The notes under the pieces were generated by a model. The model was not told where the DNA came from, did not search any database, and was given only the letters and a program-made list of their open reading frames with translations. Positions 1 to 9,449 of a stretch of 64,000 nt of DNA are shown piece by piece; positions within the stretch are counted from its first letter, which is position 1, and every line of letters starts with the position of its first letter. The stretch is from Pseudobacillus lumedeiriae (GTDB lineage Bacteria; Bacillota; Bacilli; Bacillales; Domibacillaceae). The translations under genes were made by a program, and so were the position numbers. The stretch lies in NCBI RefSeq assembly GCF_044891285.1, contig NZ_JAUIYO010000013.1, positions 1 through 64,000 of the forward strand, in the 5' to 3' direction.

Positions 1-50
1 GGCACGCCGCCAGCGTTCGTCCTGAGCCAGGATCAAACTCTCCAAAAAGA
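1..50 (-). rRNA. 16S ribosomal RNA, 5' end (partial)
   Basis: Read on the minus strand, this stretch gives the universal 16S 5' sequence (AGAGTTTGATCCTGGCTCAG followed by GACGAACGCTGGCGGCGTGC). The gene runs off the left edge of the window, so only the first 50 or so bases are present. The mature 5' end is placed by analogy with Bacillus and could differ by a few bases. It marks the start of an rrn operon transcribed leftward. Confidence 0.97.
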
Positions 51-300
51 TGTTTGACTTGCTCAATTGTTTTAAATAAGAATTAACTTACTGGCATGTA
101 TTTTGTTCAGTTTTCAAAGATCAATTTCATCTGCCGTTCTTAGCGGCGACAAATAATATCATAACATTTAACGAGATTAAAAGTCAACAACTTTTTTAAT
201 TGTTTTTTTACAACCGCCGTTTTCAGCAGTGGAATAACAATATAACATGCCCTGAAATATAAAGTCAATGATGTTTTCTAAAGTGAAACTTCCTAAAACG
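51..300 (-). promoter_or_regulatory. rrn leader with tandem promoters
   Basis: On the minus strand two promoters drive the 16S gene. The distal one has -35 TTGACT (263-268) and -10 TATATT (239-244) with an 18-bp spacer. The proximal one has -35 TTGACT (182-187) and -10 TATGAT (158-163), also with an 18-bp spacer. Downstream, around 100-122, is the leader sequence TCTTTGAAAACTGAACAAAA that precedes 16S genes in Bacillus and includes antitermination and processing signals. The identical hexamers and spacing of the two promoters are seen directly; the strength and growth-rate control are known for Bacillus rrn promoters and are inferred here. Confidence 0.85.
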
Positions 301-302
301 AA

Positions 303-347
303 CAACAACAAAAAGGTGCAGAGATTCCCCACACCTTTTTGTTGTTA
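303..347 (-). terminator. Terminator of the nagZ-like gene
   Basis: An inverted repeat (AACAACAAAAAGGTG and its complement) closes a hairpin just beyond the stop codon of the glycosidase gene. T-rich flanks occur in both directions. Confidence 0.75.
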
Positions 348-348
348 T

Positions 349-1653
349 TTAATTGATCGATTGGATGACTTGGACATGTTCTGCACTCTTTACAACAGCC
401 TCTGCTTTCTCAGGATCTGCTTCTATATGCTCAATGTTTGCAAGCTTATAGAAGATGACTCGTTCAACAGCTTCATTCAATCGCTCAATCGGTATCTCAC
501 CAGTTTTCACAGCTTTCACAAGACCATTATAGACCTCCAGCTGATGTTCATACTCATGGCAGACGAGCAATAAATCCGCACCTGCTTGCATCGCTTCTCT
601 TCCCATATCTTCATATGAATAGTATTTATTCACTGCGCCCATTTCAAGATCATCTGTTACGACGATCCCTTCATATCCAAGTTTCTCCCGAAGCAGCTGT
701 TTCATAATTACCGGTGATAAACTCGCTGGCTTTTCTTTGTCATAAGCAGGATATTTTACGTGGGTTACCATAACAAAAAACTGGCTGTTCTCTTTTTCTT
801 TAATCATTTGAGCAAATGGATACAAATCAGAGCTTTCTAAATCCAGCTGATTCGCTTCGACAGAAGACGTTTCCACATGCGGATCCACATTACTGCGCCC
901 ATGTCCTGGAAAATGCTTCAATGCCCCAGTCACACCAGCATGATTTAGCCCTTCGATCACTTTCGCTCCGTACTCATATGTTTTTTTCGGATCTTTCCCA
1001 AAGGAACGCGTATCTGTATCCGATAAATCAAGCACCGGAGCAAAGTTAATATGAATGCCCATCGAATTAAGTTCTTTGCCGTTCACTTCTGCCACATTAT
1101 ATACTTCTGCAGCACTCGCTATTTGTCCAAGCTGTTGCTGTGATGGGATCGGCGACACCTTTTCGCGCATTCGCAAAATGTCTCCGCCCTCCTGATCAAT
1201 CGCTGTCATGAGCGGGACATTAAAAGGGGATGCTGCTAGCTGCTGAAGGGCGTTAGAGAGTCTGGCTGTCTGACTAGCCGAGGTCATATTGCGGTCGAAA
1301 TAAATAATACCCCCGATTTGTTTATTCTGAATTAAATCTTTTATTTCTGTGCTTGGCTCTGTCCCATGAAAACCCACCATCATAACCTGGCCAACTTTTT
1401 CTTCAACAGTCATAGCCTTTGTAATTTTTTCCGCTTTCACTTTTACATCCGATTCCTGTTCAATCTCTTTTAACTCGGCTGTTTCGTGTGTCACTACTTT
1501 CTTCACAAATGCATCTTGTTCAGGTGAGACCTTGACAGGCGCTGCTGTTTCTTCCACCCGCCCTTCACCGTTTCGAGTATTTAACTGTACAACAAGAACA
1601 GCGAGAAAAAGCAGGATGGCACCAAACAAAAGCAGGCGGTACTTTTTTTTCAT
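349..1653 (-). CDS. nagZ: Glycoside hydrolase family 3 beta-N-acetylhexosaminidase, membrane-anchored
   Basis: Predicted exo-beta-N-acetylglucosaminidase acting on cell-wall muropeptides outside the membrane. The 434-residue protein begins with a signal or anchor segment (residues 5-24) without an obvious lipobox, then a linker rich in charged residues, then a single GH3 barrel from about residue 75. Family landmarks are visible: AIDQEGG (151-157), KHFPGHG (246-252) followed by DPH (257-259), which matches the Asp-His acid/base dyad of Bacillus NagZ, and the nucleophile Asp in VTDDLEMGA (332-340). Its stop codon touches the start of the zinc-ribbon gene's stop region, that is, it lies directly downstream of the TcaA-like gene and is probably co-transcribed with it. 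It lacks the second C-terminal domain found in some Bacillus NagZ proteins. The family assignment is secure; the exact substrate is inferred. Confidence 0.9.
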   Translation of the reverse strand: MKKKYRLLLFGAILLFLAVLVVQLNTRNGEGRVEETAAPVKVSPEQDAFVKKVVTHETAELKEIEQESDVKVKAEKITKAMTVEEKVGQVMMVGFHGTEPSTEIKDLIQNKQIGGIIYFDRNMTSASQTARLSNALQQLAASPFNVPLMTAIDQEGGDILRMREKVSPIPSQQQLGQIASAAEVYNVAEVNGKELNSMGIHINFAPVLDLSDTDTRSFGKDPKKTYEYGAKVIEGLNHAGVTGALKHFPGHGRSNVDPHVETSSVEANQLDLESSDLYPFAQMIKEKENSQFFVMVTHVKYPAYDKEKPASLSPVIMKQLLREKLGYEGIVVTDDLEMGAVNKYYSYEDMGREAMQAGADLLLVCHEYEHQLEVYNGLVKAVKTGEIPIERLNEAVERVIFYKLANIEHIEADPEKAEAVVKSAEHVQVIQSIN

Positions 1654-3044
1654 TATTCAATCACAGCCTTCGTTTTAGTAATTTCAGGTACATTCAGTGC
1701 CCAACTAGAGCCTTCTTTAACAAGATTCCACTTCCCGTTCCATGTTTGTACAAGCTCTCTGCCGTTGCTTTGCGTATCCCGAGAAATCATCTCGAACGAG
1801 GCAACTGCTTTATTTCCACTGACCTCTTCCACATTTACATAGGAAACGACACTTTCAATCGTGTGAGTAAACCCTTCTGCCCATTTCGTGTAACTGACTT
1901 TGGACTTGCGGTTGGAACTGAACATATCGTAAGCACTGGGCAGGTCCCTATACGTGATACTGGCATAATGGTCATAAATAACATTCTCAATACTTGCGGC
2001 TTCTTCCGCCCATTCCGCTTCTTTTTTAGCTAAAGCGGCAGCTGCCCGTTCTTCCGCTTCCCTAATCACAGAGTCATCCAGCTGCAGTTCTACGCCGCCG
2101 TTAACCTCGTCTTCTGTGACAGCGACCATTTCACTTTTTAGCAGCTGTCCTTTTTCTTTCACTTCTGCATGAATTTTCAGTGAACCATCCACTGGAACAG
2201 GGCCGATCTCCTCAAACTCTCCCACTGTTTTATTCGTCGTTTTTCCATTAATGAACACAACGGCATCCTCATAATTAGAATATAACTGCACAGTAGGTCC
2301 GCTCAAGTCAAATTCCACCTTAATTTTGTGATCCTCTGCCTCGCGCGGATCAACATCCTCTTGATCCTCGACGAGTGCGTATTCTCCTTTAAAGGATGCT
2401 TTTAATTCATGAGGTATAGGCAAAAAAGGACCGAGCGTCTTTTCTTTTCCTTCTTCTAGCTTTCCTTCATCACGGCCATCAACTTTTAATGCCGCATTTT
2501 CTTGATTAGCTGACACTTTAAAATAAATCGGCTGAAAACTCAGGCCGTATTTCGGAATCATCCCCCATGCTTTTGCTGTCTCTATTAAGGTGAGTTCCCC
2601 CTCTCCTTCCCTAATGATAACCTCTTCATCTCTCATATTCTTTGCTTCAACTCTAAGATTGTCTTTTGTTTCCGCCAGGGCAGCAGGATCATCTTGATAG
2701 AATTTGATCAACTGCGCAGCAGCCGCTTCATCTACTTTCATCTCTTCCTGACCGCTGTTCAACAGCGCCGCTAACTGCTCAGCATTATTTTCATCTATTG
2801 CTTTTTCAAACTCTTTAACTACTTTTAACGGATTGTTCATACTTACTGCTAATTTCCATCCAGCAAACGCCACAACAATCAATAGGAGCACGGCCGCTAT
2901 CCACCCTTTTTTCCGTTTGCTGATCGGTTCTTTATAAGTCGGAGAATTCTGTTCTTTCAAAGATTGTTCGATTGTATGTCCACAATTCGTACAAAAGGAC
3001 TGGCCCGCCTTTAACTCTTCTCCGCAACTTTTACAATGCACCAC
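1653..3044 (-). CDS. TcaA/YvbJ-like zinc-ribbon membrane protein
   Basis: A 463-residue protein with an N-terminal zinc ribbon (CKSCG at 4-8 and CTNCG at 18-22), a basic stretch, one membrane helix (about 48-66) and a long extracellular part. This is the layout of staphylococcal TcaA and B. subtilis YvbJ, which influence envelope stress and glycopeptide susceptibility. The C-terminal 110 residues resemble an NTF2-like fold as in other TcaA proteins. The stop codon overlaps the first base of the nagZ-like gene's start, so the two genes form a tight pair with this one first. The start ATG follows a GGGAGAAA ribosome site. The function is inferred from architecture only. Confidence 0.8.
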   Translation of the reverse strand: MVHCKSCGEELKAGQSFCTNCGHTIEQSLKEQNSPTYKEPISKRKKGWIAAVLLLIVVAFAGWKLAVSMNNPLKVVKEFEKAIDENNAEQLAALLNSGQEEMKVDEAAAAQLIKFYQDDPAALAETKDNLRVEAKNMRDEEVIIREGEGELTLIETAKAWGMIPKYGLSFQPIYFKVSANQENAALKVDGRDEGKLEEGKEKTLGPFLPIPHELKASFKGEYALVEDQEDVDPREAEDHKIKVEFDLSGPTVQLYSNYEDAVVFINGKTTNKTVGEFEEIGPVPVDGSLKIHAEVKEKGQLLKSEMVAVTEDEVNGGVELQLDDSVIREAEERAAAALAKKEAEWAEEAASIENVIYDHYASITYRDLPSAYDMFSSNRKSKVSYTKWAEGFTHTIESVVSYVNVEEVSGNKAVASFEMISRDTQSNGRELVQTWNGKWNLVKEGSSWALNVPEITKTKAVIE

Positions 3045-3186
3045 AATTTCTCCCTCTTTCTTTCCTTTTTCTCCTATCTAAAATCGCATATATTGACAAC
3101 ATTATACAAAAATATATATGAAAATATCACTATTTTTTTATGAATATGGTAAATTTGTAGGTATATTGTTTAAAGGAGTGAAAGTT

Positions 3187-3675
3187 GTGAACGATTTACA
3201 AACAAAAATCGGCAGCGGTTTGAATAAAATCCAAGGAAGTTTGCAGACAGGCAAACAAAAAATTCAAAGCGCCCAGGAGATCAGCCAGTATAAAAGACTG
3301 ATCCAAGAAACAAGTTTAGAAAGAAACCAAATTCTCTTGCAGCTTGGTGAAGATGTATACAAAAAGCTGCGTAGCCAAGAAATTCATTTGGATGACTGGG
3401 AGCAAAAAGCTGCCTCTCTCACTGCTCTCGATCACAAGATTTATCAAGCCCGGCAGCTGATCGCCGCGGCAAATGCCCAATCCATTCATTCTCAAGCGTG
3501 CCCGAACTGCGAAAGTTCTGTTACCCCTGATGATAAGTTTTGCGGCAGCTGCGGGACAAAAATAGACTTCCCTGCAGAAGAGACAGCAATAGAAACAAAG
3601 GTGTGTGTACATTGCGAAGAACAAATTCCAACCTCTTCCTTATTTTGCATTTGCTGCGGGATAAAAACAGTATGA
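3187..3675 (+). CDS. Small double zinc-ribbon protein with coiled-coil N-terminus
   Basis: I chose the GTG start at 3187 because AAAGGAG lies 8 bases upstream; an ATG further upstream at 3118 has no ribosome site and would sit at the promoter (TTGACA at 3093). The 162-residue product has a helical, probably coiled-coil part (about 1-110) and two CxxC-x(n)-CxxC ribbons near the C-terminus (CPNC/CGSC and CVHC/CICC). It has no membrane segment. It is divergent from the TcaA-like gene and is followed 24 bases later by another zinc-ribbon gene, suggesting a small operon. No specific function is recognised; such ribbons mediate protein or nucleic-acid contacts. Confidence 0.75.
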   Translation: MNDLQTKIGSGLNKIQGSLQTGKQKIQSAQEISQYKRLIQETSLERNQILLQLGEDVYKKLRSQEIHLDDWEQKAASLTALDHKIYQARQLIAAANAQSIHSQACPNCESSVTPDDKFCGSCGTKIDFPAEETAIETKVCVHCEEQIPTSSLFCICCGIKTV

Positions 3676-3699
3676 GGCTCATGAAAGGAGATTCGATGA

Positions 3700-5370
3700 A
3701 TGTATTGTAAAACATGCGGAGCCGCCAATTCAGAAGAAAGTAACTATTGTTACCGGGATGGTACTTCCCTTACCGGCTCTTCTTCATTAAACAGGCTTCA
3801 AGTAGTGAATAAAGAAACAAACTTTTGCCCCTTATGCGGCGAAGGAACTTCCAGTCGGGAAAATTATTGTGGCGCCTGCGGTCATACGTTATTTTCACTT
3901 GCTAAAAAGGAATCGGCGGCAGCTGCTATTGAATCGGTTGTCGTTCCAGCAAAAAATTATTCGTTTTCGCTTTCCTCATTTTTTACAAATTTTACGAAAG
4001 ATAGATTTCAAAAAGCATTACTTCCGGCAGTTGCCGCCTTTCTTCTCATGATTATATTAAGTTTTTTCGTTTCCTCTTCCATGAATCAATACTATGATTC
4101 CTTATTCGAAGAAGTATTCGAAATGTCACCGAAAGAAATGGCAGAAACCATTGCTGAAGAAACAGGAGCAGAGATCAAGGCTCCTGGGCATCTGTTTGGC
4201 TTCACTGACGTAGCGATGGTATCTCATCTCGTCCCTCCTACGTACACGATAAACGCCGAGGGAGTGCTGGGTTATGATGAGGGCAGCTTTAACGGCAAAC
4301 TGAAGATCGACTCATCTTCTATCATTCTTTTGCTTCTCCCATTCACTTCTCTATTTGTTGCAGGTATTCTTTACCGCCGTTATATGAACGATCAATCTTT
4401 TTCGCATTTTTTAACAGCCGCCGTAAGTATCGGTGCGATTTATGGAATTTTCCTATGTGTTTTTTCTTTTTTCAGCGGCTTTTCCTATGATTTGAAAGTC
4501 AGCGAGGGCGGTGATCTCTTCAAAGCTTCGATCAACACGTCTTATTTCTTCCTTGCCGCTTTCATAAAAGCTGCTTTGATAGGTGTCTTTGCAAGCTTAT
4601 CCGGCATGCTGTTTAGTTTAGATTACCGCCATATAACGAAGCATTTGGAACAGCTGATCCCTTATGGGGAAGCTGCTCATCAAGGTTTCTCTGCTTTTAT
4701 TCGCAGTTTCGTTCTTCTAGCTATTATTTTCATTGTGATCATCGGCACGAAATTAAATGAATGGAAAGAAAACGTCCTCGACCTTTCCTATATGATGGAT
4801 CTGCCTCTTTCAAGTGAGCTGCTTGAAAAGACGTGGTCGTTTGCCGCTTTCATCGGCACACAGTTGGGAGCCTTAGTGTACAGCATGCTTCATTTTACGC
4901 CGCTGGCTTTCAAAATGAACCTCGATAGTATTGGCTCAGATATAGAAATACATTATGCAATTTTTGGAGGCTTCCAAGATAGTTTTGGAGGAATGACTCA
5001 GAATTTAGATGTTTTCTTTGATATGAACAATATCGGACTATATTTAAAATCTGCTATTCTTATTCCAATTGCTTTTCTTTTATGGGCTGGTTATTCGCTG
5101 GCAAAGTTGAAACAGACGAATTGGCAGACGTTCGTTATATTCTCTCTTGTTTATAGCGTGTTCACCGCTGTCCTTGCTGCAGCAAGCGGCACTTTCTTGA
5201 GCGGCAGCGTCACAGCAGAAGGAGACTTCGACACCCAACAACAAGCACTCAATTACACGATTGCCGTCAGCTCAATCCGCGTACTCCTGTTAAGTTTCCT
5301 TATGGCGGGCACCCTTTCCTTTGCAGGGAGCTGGCTTTACAAATTTTCATCGCAAAAAAAGAGAAGCTGA
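3700..5370 (+). CDS. Zinc-ribbon polytopic membrane protein
   Basis: This 556-residue protein starts at an ATG preceded by AAAGGAG with a 9-base spacer. Two zinc ribbons lie at the N-terminus (CKTCG near 3-7 with an atypical second half CYRDG, then CPLCG/CGACG at about 44-62). They are followed by about eight hydrophobic segments, the first near residues 104-124, with a long extracytoplasmic loop after it. It follows the small zinc-ribbon gene in the same direction and is probably its operon partner. I recognise no defined family beyond zinc-ribbon-domain membrane protein, and no transport motif is visible. It could be an envelope sensor working with the neighbouring TcaA-like protein (inference). 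Confidence 0.7.
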   Translation: MYCKTCGAANSEESNYCYRDGTSLTGSSSLNRLQVVNKETNFCPLCGEGTSSRENYCGACGHTLFSLAKKESAAAAIESVVVPAKNYSFSLSSFFTNFTKDRFQKALLPAVAAFLLMIILSFFVSSSMNQYYDSLFEEVFEMSPKEMAETIAEETGAEIKAPGHLFGFTDVAMVSHLVPPTYTINAEGVLGYDEGSFNGKLKIDSSSIILLLLPFTSLFVAGILYRRYMNDQSFSHFLTAAVSIGAIYGIFLCVFSFFSGFSYDLKVSEGGDLFKASINTSYFFLAAFIKAALIGVFASLSGMLFSLDYRHITKHLEQLIPYGEAAHQGFSAFIRSFVLLAIIFIVIIGTKLNEWKENVLDLSYMMDLPLSSELLEKTWSFAAFIGTQLGALVYSMLHFTPLAFKMNLDSIGSDIEIHYAIFGGFQDSFGGMTQNLDVFFDMNNIGLYLKSAILIPIAFLLWAGYSLAKLKQTNWQTFVIFSLVYSVFTAVLAAASGTFLSGSVTAEGDFDTQQQALNYTIAVSSIRVLLLSFLMAGTLSFAGSWLYKFSSQKKRS

Positions 5371-5720
5371 TTATTAAGACAATGCATCTCATCTTATTGA
5401 CGTAGCTTTTGCATAGAACCATGTTGACTTTCGGCTCATTCCCTCTTTAACTTGAGAGAAATGAGCCGAAATGACCCTATCAGCCTATCCACCCTCTTAT
5501 GAATATTTAATTAGGTATTTAGGCATTATTTTTTCATTCTTGATCAATCTCTCAATCAAAACAAGTCTTTTATCCTCCTTATCTCACTAATTCCCTCTCT
5601 TATTCTAGTGTTATCCGCTCATTTTCCGAAAGTTTGTATCAAAAAAAATACTCGTTTGTTAAAATATGTATGCGACCAATTAAAATTAAATAGAATATGA
5701 TTACAGATGGGGTGGATAAA
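5371..5720. other. Intergenic region with one inverted repeat
   Basis: No gene is supported here. A perfect 11-bp inverted repeat (TTCGGCTCATT at 5430-5440, complement at 5460-5470) could terminate the upstream operon, although a T-run is lacking. The rest is AT-rich promoter-like sequence before the SLH gene. Confidence 0.5.
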
Positions 5721-6710
5721 GTGAAAAAAGCAGGAAAATCTTTGTTGGTCTTTTTATTGTCATTCGCTCTTTTAGTACCCTCTGCAGCCACAGCATCAGC
5801 TGCGATCGGACAAGACAGCTCTGAAGGGACTGCAGATTTTAAACATAACACGAAAGCAGCAAACGCAGTAAAATCAGCAACGTTCAGTGACATACCGAGC
5901 AACTTCTGGGCGAAGGACGAAATCGATTATCTTGTCCAAAACGGCATTATTTCGGGTTATACAAATGGGAAGTTTGGTATTAATGACGCGGTAAAACGCG
6001 AACATGCGGCTATGATTCTAGCGAGAGCCCTAGGCATAGAAAATGAATCTGCACCGAACCCTGGGTTTAAAGACATATCGGTTAACCGCCCTTCCTATCG
6101 TGCGATTGCCGCTTTGACTCAGCGCGGAGTCTTCAGCAAGGCGAACTACTTTAATCCAAATGGCACATTAAAACGTTCACACATGGCAAAAATCATTACA
6201 GAAGGCTTTGGTTTTAAGTACTCCTATCTTGTTTCTTTCAAAGATGTCCAGAGCAGCGATCCATTCTACAAATATATAACAACACTCGGCAGCGCTGGCA
6301 TTGCAGGGGGAAGCAACGGATACTTTATGCCAAATAAAGTTCTAAATCGAACAGAATTTTCTGTGTTCATCGCTCGTGCCCTTGAGAATCGTTTCCGCAC
6401 CGGTGTTCAAGTAGATATCCAAAGCGCACAATACGAGCCAGATGGCCGCTTAAAATTAAATTTAATCATGTACAACAACACTCGGCAAACAGCTTTCAAC
6501 ATTAAGGGAAGATATTCTCTTTATACCGGCAGCACACTTGTCGCTCAAACAAGCTCAACGAGAGAATATAAAAACATCTCTATTGGCGCAAATCAGAAAA
6601 AAGCAGTGGCTCTTTACTTCTCATCCAGCGAAATCAAAAACAGAGTAAGCTTAAGCCAGCTAAACAATTCCTACCTTGGCTACGAACACTCATGGAACTA
6701 CTATAACTAA
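5721..6710 (+). CDS. SLH-domain surface protein
   Basis: A secreted 329-residue protein with a signal peptide (hydrophobic core ending at about residue 25, Ala-rich cleavage region) and three SLH repeats (about 50-215), which anchor proteins to pyruvylated secondary cell-wall polymer. Each repeat shows the F-x-D motif and the GYxNGxF or GGSNGYF turn. The C-terminal 90 residues form a small beta-rich domain of unknown role. I chose GTG 5721, preceded by GGGGTGG with a 5-base gap, because it gives a standard MKK signal peptide; an ATG at 5697 would add eight residues without a ribosome site. It stands alone between an inverted repeat and a strong terminator. Confidence 0.85.
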   Translation: MKKAGKSLLVFLLSFALLVPSAATASAAIGQDSSEGTADFKHNTKAANAVKSATFSDIPSNFWAKDEIDYLVQNGIISGYTNGKFGINDAVKREHAAMILARALGIENESAPNPGFKDISVNRPSYRAIAALTQRGVFSKANYFNPNGTLKRSHMAKIITEGFGFKYSYLVSFKDVQSSDPFYKYITTLGSAGIAGGSNGYFMPNKVLNRTEFSVFIARALENRFRTGVQVDIQSAQYEPDGRLKLNLIMYNNTRQTAFNIKGRYSLYTGSTLVAQTSSTREYKNISIGANQKKAVALYFSSSEIKNRVSLSQLNNSYLGYEHSWNYYN

Positions 6711-6716
6711 AAAAAC

Positions 6717-6768
6717 GAGGCTGATCCAAAAGGTCGTGAAAAAAACGACTTTTAGGGTCAGCTTTTTT
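6717..6768 (+). terminator. Terminator of the SLH gene; repeat-family member
   Basis: The hairpin pairs GCTGATCC...AAGGTCGT with ACGACTTTT...GGGTCAGC and ends in six T. A near-copy lies at 17780-17827 after the phosphatase gene. Confidence 0.85.
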
Positions 6769-6934
6769 CTTTAAATTAAGCTTTTGAATATTATTTCTCC
6801 CCCGAACTTCTTGGCACTGTTTTTGGGTCTGCATAGAGAAACGGATACTGTTTGCGCCTTTTCCTTTTGCGCCAGAAGACTAAAAGGAAAAGCCATGGCG
6901 GTTTATACACCTATTTTTTAACAAAGTTGAAACG

Positions 6935-7045
6935 ATGATTTTTCACTGAGCTGATTGTAGTGGAAGACGCGAAGATTCCCGAGGGGGAAGGCTCACTGTT
7001 TGCACCATGGAAAGCGAAGCGCCTGAAATGAAAATCCACGGACCA
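6935..7045. repeat. Bacillaceae-type palindromic intergenic repeat, degenerate copy
   Basis: The stretch contains TTTTTCACTGAGCTGATTG, GTGGAAGACGCGAAGATTCC and GGAAAGCGAAGCGCCTGAAA, all of which recur in the copy at 17850-18010. It is shorter and more diverged than that copy. It is flanked by terminators on both sides, as in the second copy. Confidence 0.65.
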
Positions 7046-7066
7046 GTTTAAAAAACTATACAAAAA

Positions 7067-7104
7067 GGAGCGCTCCTAAAAAGTGATACTTTTAGGAGCG
7101 CTCC
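7067..7104 (-). terminator. Terminator of the YihY gene, TAAAAGT-ATACTTTTA loop family
   Basis: The stem GGAGCGCTCCTAAAA pairs with its complement around a short loop and has a T-run on the minus strand. Two related hairpins with the same loop occur at 18027-18065 and 20774-20813. Confidence 0.8.
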
Positions 7105-7115
7105 GCTTGCTTATT

Positions 7116-7925
7116 TTATTTCCGCTCAGCGTTGATCAACCCGCCAACTAAAAGGACGACAGCTGTGAAATAAAACCAAAGCGTGAGAATGATGATCCCA
7201 GCAAGCTGGCCGTAAATGCGAGTATAGCTCACCGCACCGGCGTATTCACTAAAGATGACAGACATGACCTGCCAGCTGACCGCAGCGAAAATAGCCCCTG
7301 GAATGACAGATCGCACCGCTTGTTTTCCACTCGGCAAAATTTTATAAAATAAAATAAAAAAGCCAAACAGAAATAACGTTCCGAGCCCCCATTTAATCCA
7401 CGTCCACGTTGCCACAAATGGAGCAGCTATTTCAATAGAACCAATGACTTCTGTCGATACTAACATATGCAGCAGACGTTCACCTATCGGAATGAGCAAA
7501 GAAAGCGGTACGAGAAACATAAAAATTAATGTAATTCCTAAATCCCTTACGACCCCCTTCAAAAAAGAAAGACGACGCTTGATCCGGTAAGCTTCATTTA
7601 GCGAACGAACAAGTGACTGAATAGCCATGGAAGACAGCCAAAATGTAGAGAAAAAACTAATGGAAGCAAGGTGTCCCTTCCCTTTTTGAAGAACATCTTC
7701 CACGTTTTCATGGATAAGGTTATACGCATTGTCAGGCGCATAAGGACGGATCACACTTAAGATATCTTCTTCTGCAACAGGAAAAAAACTCACTAGCGAA
7801 ATCATGAAAATGAGAAAAGGCACAACCGACAACAGTAAATAATAAGCCGTCTGAGCGGCCTGATCAAAGAATTGCTCAGCAAAAAAGCGGCCAGCCACTC
7901 GCTGCACAAACCTCACATAACGCAT
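7116..7925 (-). CDS. YihY/BrkB (RbfN-like) family membrane protein
   Basis: A 269-residue integral membrane protein with about six helices and the family hallmarks: an N-terminal Phe-rich amphipathic stretch followed by DQAAQTAYYLLLSVVPFL, a conserved SxxSLVRSLNEAY segment near residue 105, and the IYGQLAGIIILTLWFYFTA segment near the C-terminus. Members were once annotated as ribonuclease BN; the true role is unknown, with envelope or virulence functions suggested. The length is typical. It is monocistronic, with a terminator at each side. Confidence 0.88.
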   Translation of the reverse strand: MRYVRFVQRVAGRFFAEQFFDQAAQTAYYLLLSVVPFLIFMISLVSFFPVAEEDILSVIRPYAPDNAYNLIHENVEDVLQKGKGHLASISFFSTFWLSSMAIQSLVRSLNEAYRIKRRLSFLKGVVRDLGITLIFMFLVPLSLLIPIGERLLHMLVSTEVIGSIEIAAPFVATWTWIKWGLGTLFLFGFFILFYKILPSGKQAVRSVIPGAIFAAVSWQVMSVIFSEYAGAVSYTRIYGQLAGIIILTLWFYFTAVVLLVGGLINAERK

Positions 7926-8002
7926 ATATTCACCATCTTTCCTGCCTCTTTGTCAACATCATAAACAACTGTCCGCCTCTTAGCAAATTCCTTCCCCAAA
8001 AT

Positions 8003-8048
8003 AAAAAGAGGAGGATGGCCCTTGTTGGCCATCCTCCTCTTTTTATTT
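8003..8048 (-). terminator. Bidirectional-looking terminator
   Basis: An 18-bp GC-rich stem (AAAAAGAGGAGGATGGCC and its complement) with a 6-base loop and T-runs on both strands lies just after the stop of the O-antigen-ligase-like gene. Confidence 0.9.
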
Positions 8049-8060
8049 TTCCTTTTCAGC

Positions 8061-9449
8061 TTAATCTTCATCAACAATGTGACCATGAACCATCAGCATA
8101 GACATAATAGCAGCGACGTAGATGGAGACAGCCGGTGCAGTTAACACATGTCCCGCTGTCGCCCCAATACCGGCCGCTAAAATAAAGCCAACACCATACA
8201 TGACATATGGGATCGTAAACGTTTCCTTAATACGAGCGACAAAATACACTAAGAAACGAATGACGTAATATACAAACGGTGCTATAAAATATAAGAAGCC
8301 AACGATGCCTAAAGAGAAGAAAATATCATAAAAATCCATTTCGATCATTTTCGGTTCTTTTCCCGGCAAAGGCATCTCATAGTTTCCGGCAAACCCTGTT
8401 CCAAATAGCTTTTGAAGAACAGGAGCGTCCATAAAGTCTTGTTTAAAATCAGCTAAATACTTTTCCCGGCTGCTAAAGACAAGATTCTGAATTTGCGCTT
8501 CAGTAACCTTTTGTTCTTCTTCAATGATCTCTTCCCCATCTTCCTGCGGTGTTTCCTGTACTTCTACTTGTGGCTTTTCCTTTTGAACCTCAATTCCCAA
8601 TGCGTTGGCATGTGCATACATGTTGTTAAAGACAGGCGTAAACGGAGTAGATAAAGCTAAAGCGGCAAGCAGAAAAATCGCCATAAGCATATTCGCCCGT
8701 GTTTTTTTCGTCCGCTCTTTCGCTAAATAAATAATCAAAAGGGAAATACATGCAGCGGCCAGCACAATCACAATTCCACCGTACCCCACTTTCGTGCCGA
8801 GAAACAGCATCGAGACCGATAAAAGAACGAATGGAATCCAATAATAGCTTGTTTTGATCGATTCTGTTTTTTCAATCGCATATACAACAGTTATCGGTAA
8901 AATAATAGCCATAATTGCGCCAATTTCATTTCCAGCAAAGAACCAGCCAGAAAAACCTACTTTCGTATGAGAATAATTCGACAAGCTCGTGCCGGTTAAA
9001 AAGGACACGATGAATACAGCACTAATAATAAGCGAGGAGTACAAGAAGTAAATTGTCGTTTTCTCCATAAATGGCGAGCGGTTTTTTTTCATCTGCAAAT
9101 ATAGCATATTAAAGCCTAAAAACAAGATTGGAAAGTAGATCACTTTATTATAGAACTTTAATTCTTTAAATAAGAAATAGGGATCCTTTAAGTTCATATT
9201 GACCGCGATATTTATTCCAATTACAACAGCTAATCCAATTAAATAAAGCACATATTTTCTAGCAAGCCTGCTAGAAAAAGCCAGTTTTAATAACAAGACT
9301 AAAATCGCCGCCATGTATAGAACGCGGACGATCACGCCAACCGTAATATTTACGTTAAAAATCATGAGAGATGCCGTGGTCAGTACATCAATAACCGGCT
9401 GCAAAATCAAAAATACGAGCAGCAGCAAAAGTGTCTTCTGATTCAACAT
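8061..9449 (-). CDS. O-antigen ligase/polymerase-like membrane protein
   Basis: A 462-residue protein with about eleven membrane helices, interrupted by an acidic extracellular loop (about 285-325, rich in Glu) that leads into the conserved segment FSSREKYLADFKQDF. A large loop before the last helices and a conserved Arg there are typical of the Wzy_C/O-antigen-ligase superfamily, which joins glycan repeats to an acceptor. Some Bacillus members are linked to teichuronic acid or exopolysaccharide synthesis. There are no other glycan genes beside it, so the substrate cannot be inferred. Confidence 0.75.
   Translation of the reverse strand: MLNQKTLLLLLVFLILQPVIDVLTTASLMIFNVNITVGVIVRVLYMAAILVLLLKLAFSSRLARKYVLYLIGLAVVIGINIAVNMNLKDPYFLFKELKFYNKVIYFPILFLGFNMLYLQMKKNRSPFMEKTTIYFLYSSLIISAVFIVSFLTGTSLSNYSHTKVGFSGWFFAGNEIGAIMAIILPITVVYAIEKTESIKTSYYWIPFVLLSVSMLFLGTKVGYGGIVIVLAAACISLLIIYLAKERTKKTRANMLMAIFLLAALALSTPFTPVFNNMYAHANALGIEVQKEKPQVEVQETPQEDGEEIIEEEQKVTEAQIQNLVFSSREKYLADFKQDFMDAPVLQKLFGTGFAGNYEMPLPGKEPKMIEMDFYDIFFSLGIVGFLYFIAPFVYYVIRFLVYFVARIKETFTIPYVMYGVGFILAAGIGATAGHVLTAPAVSIYVAAIMSMLMVHGHIVDED

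Noticed and set aside
268..573. Plus-strand open frame of 101 codons over the end of the nagZ-like gene
   Set aside because: It crosses the terminator and the C-terminus of a well-supported gene and has no ribosome site.
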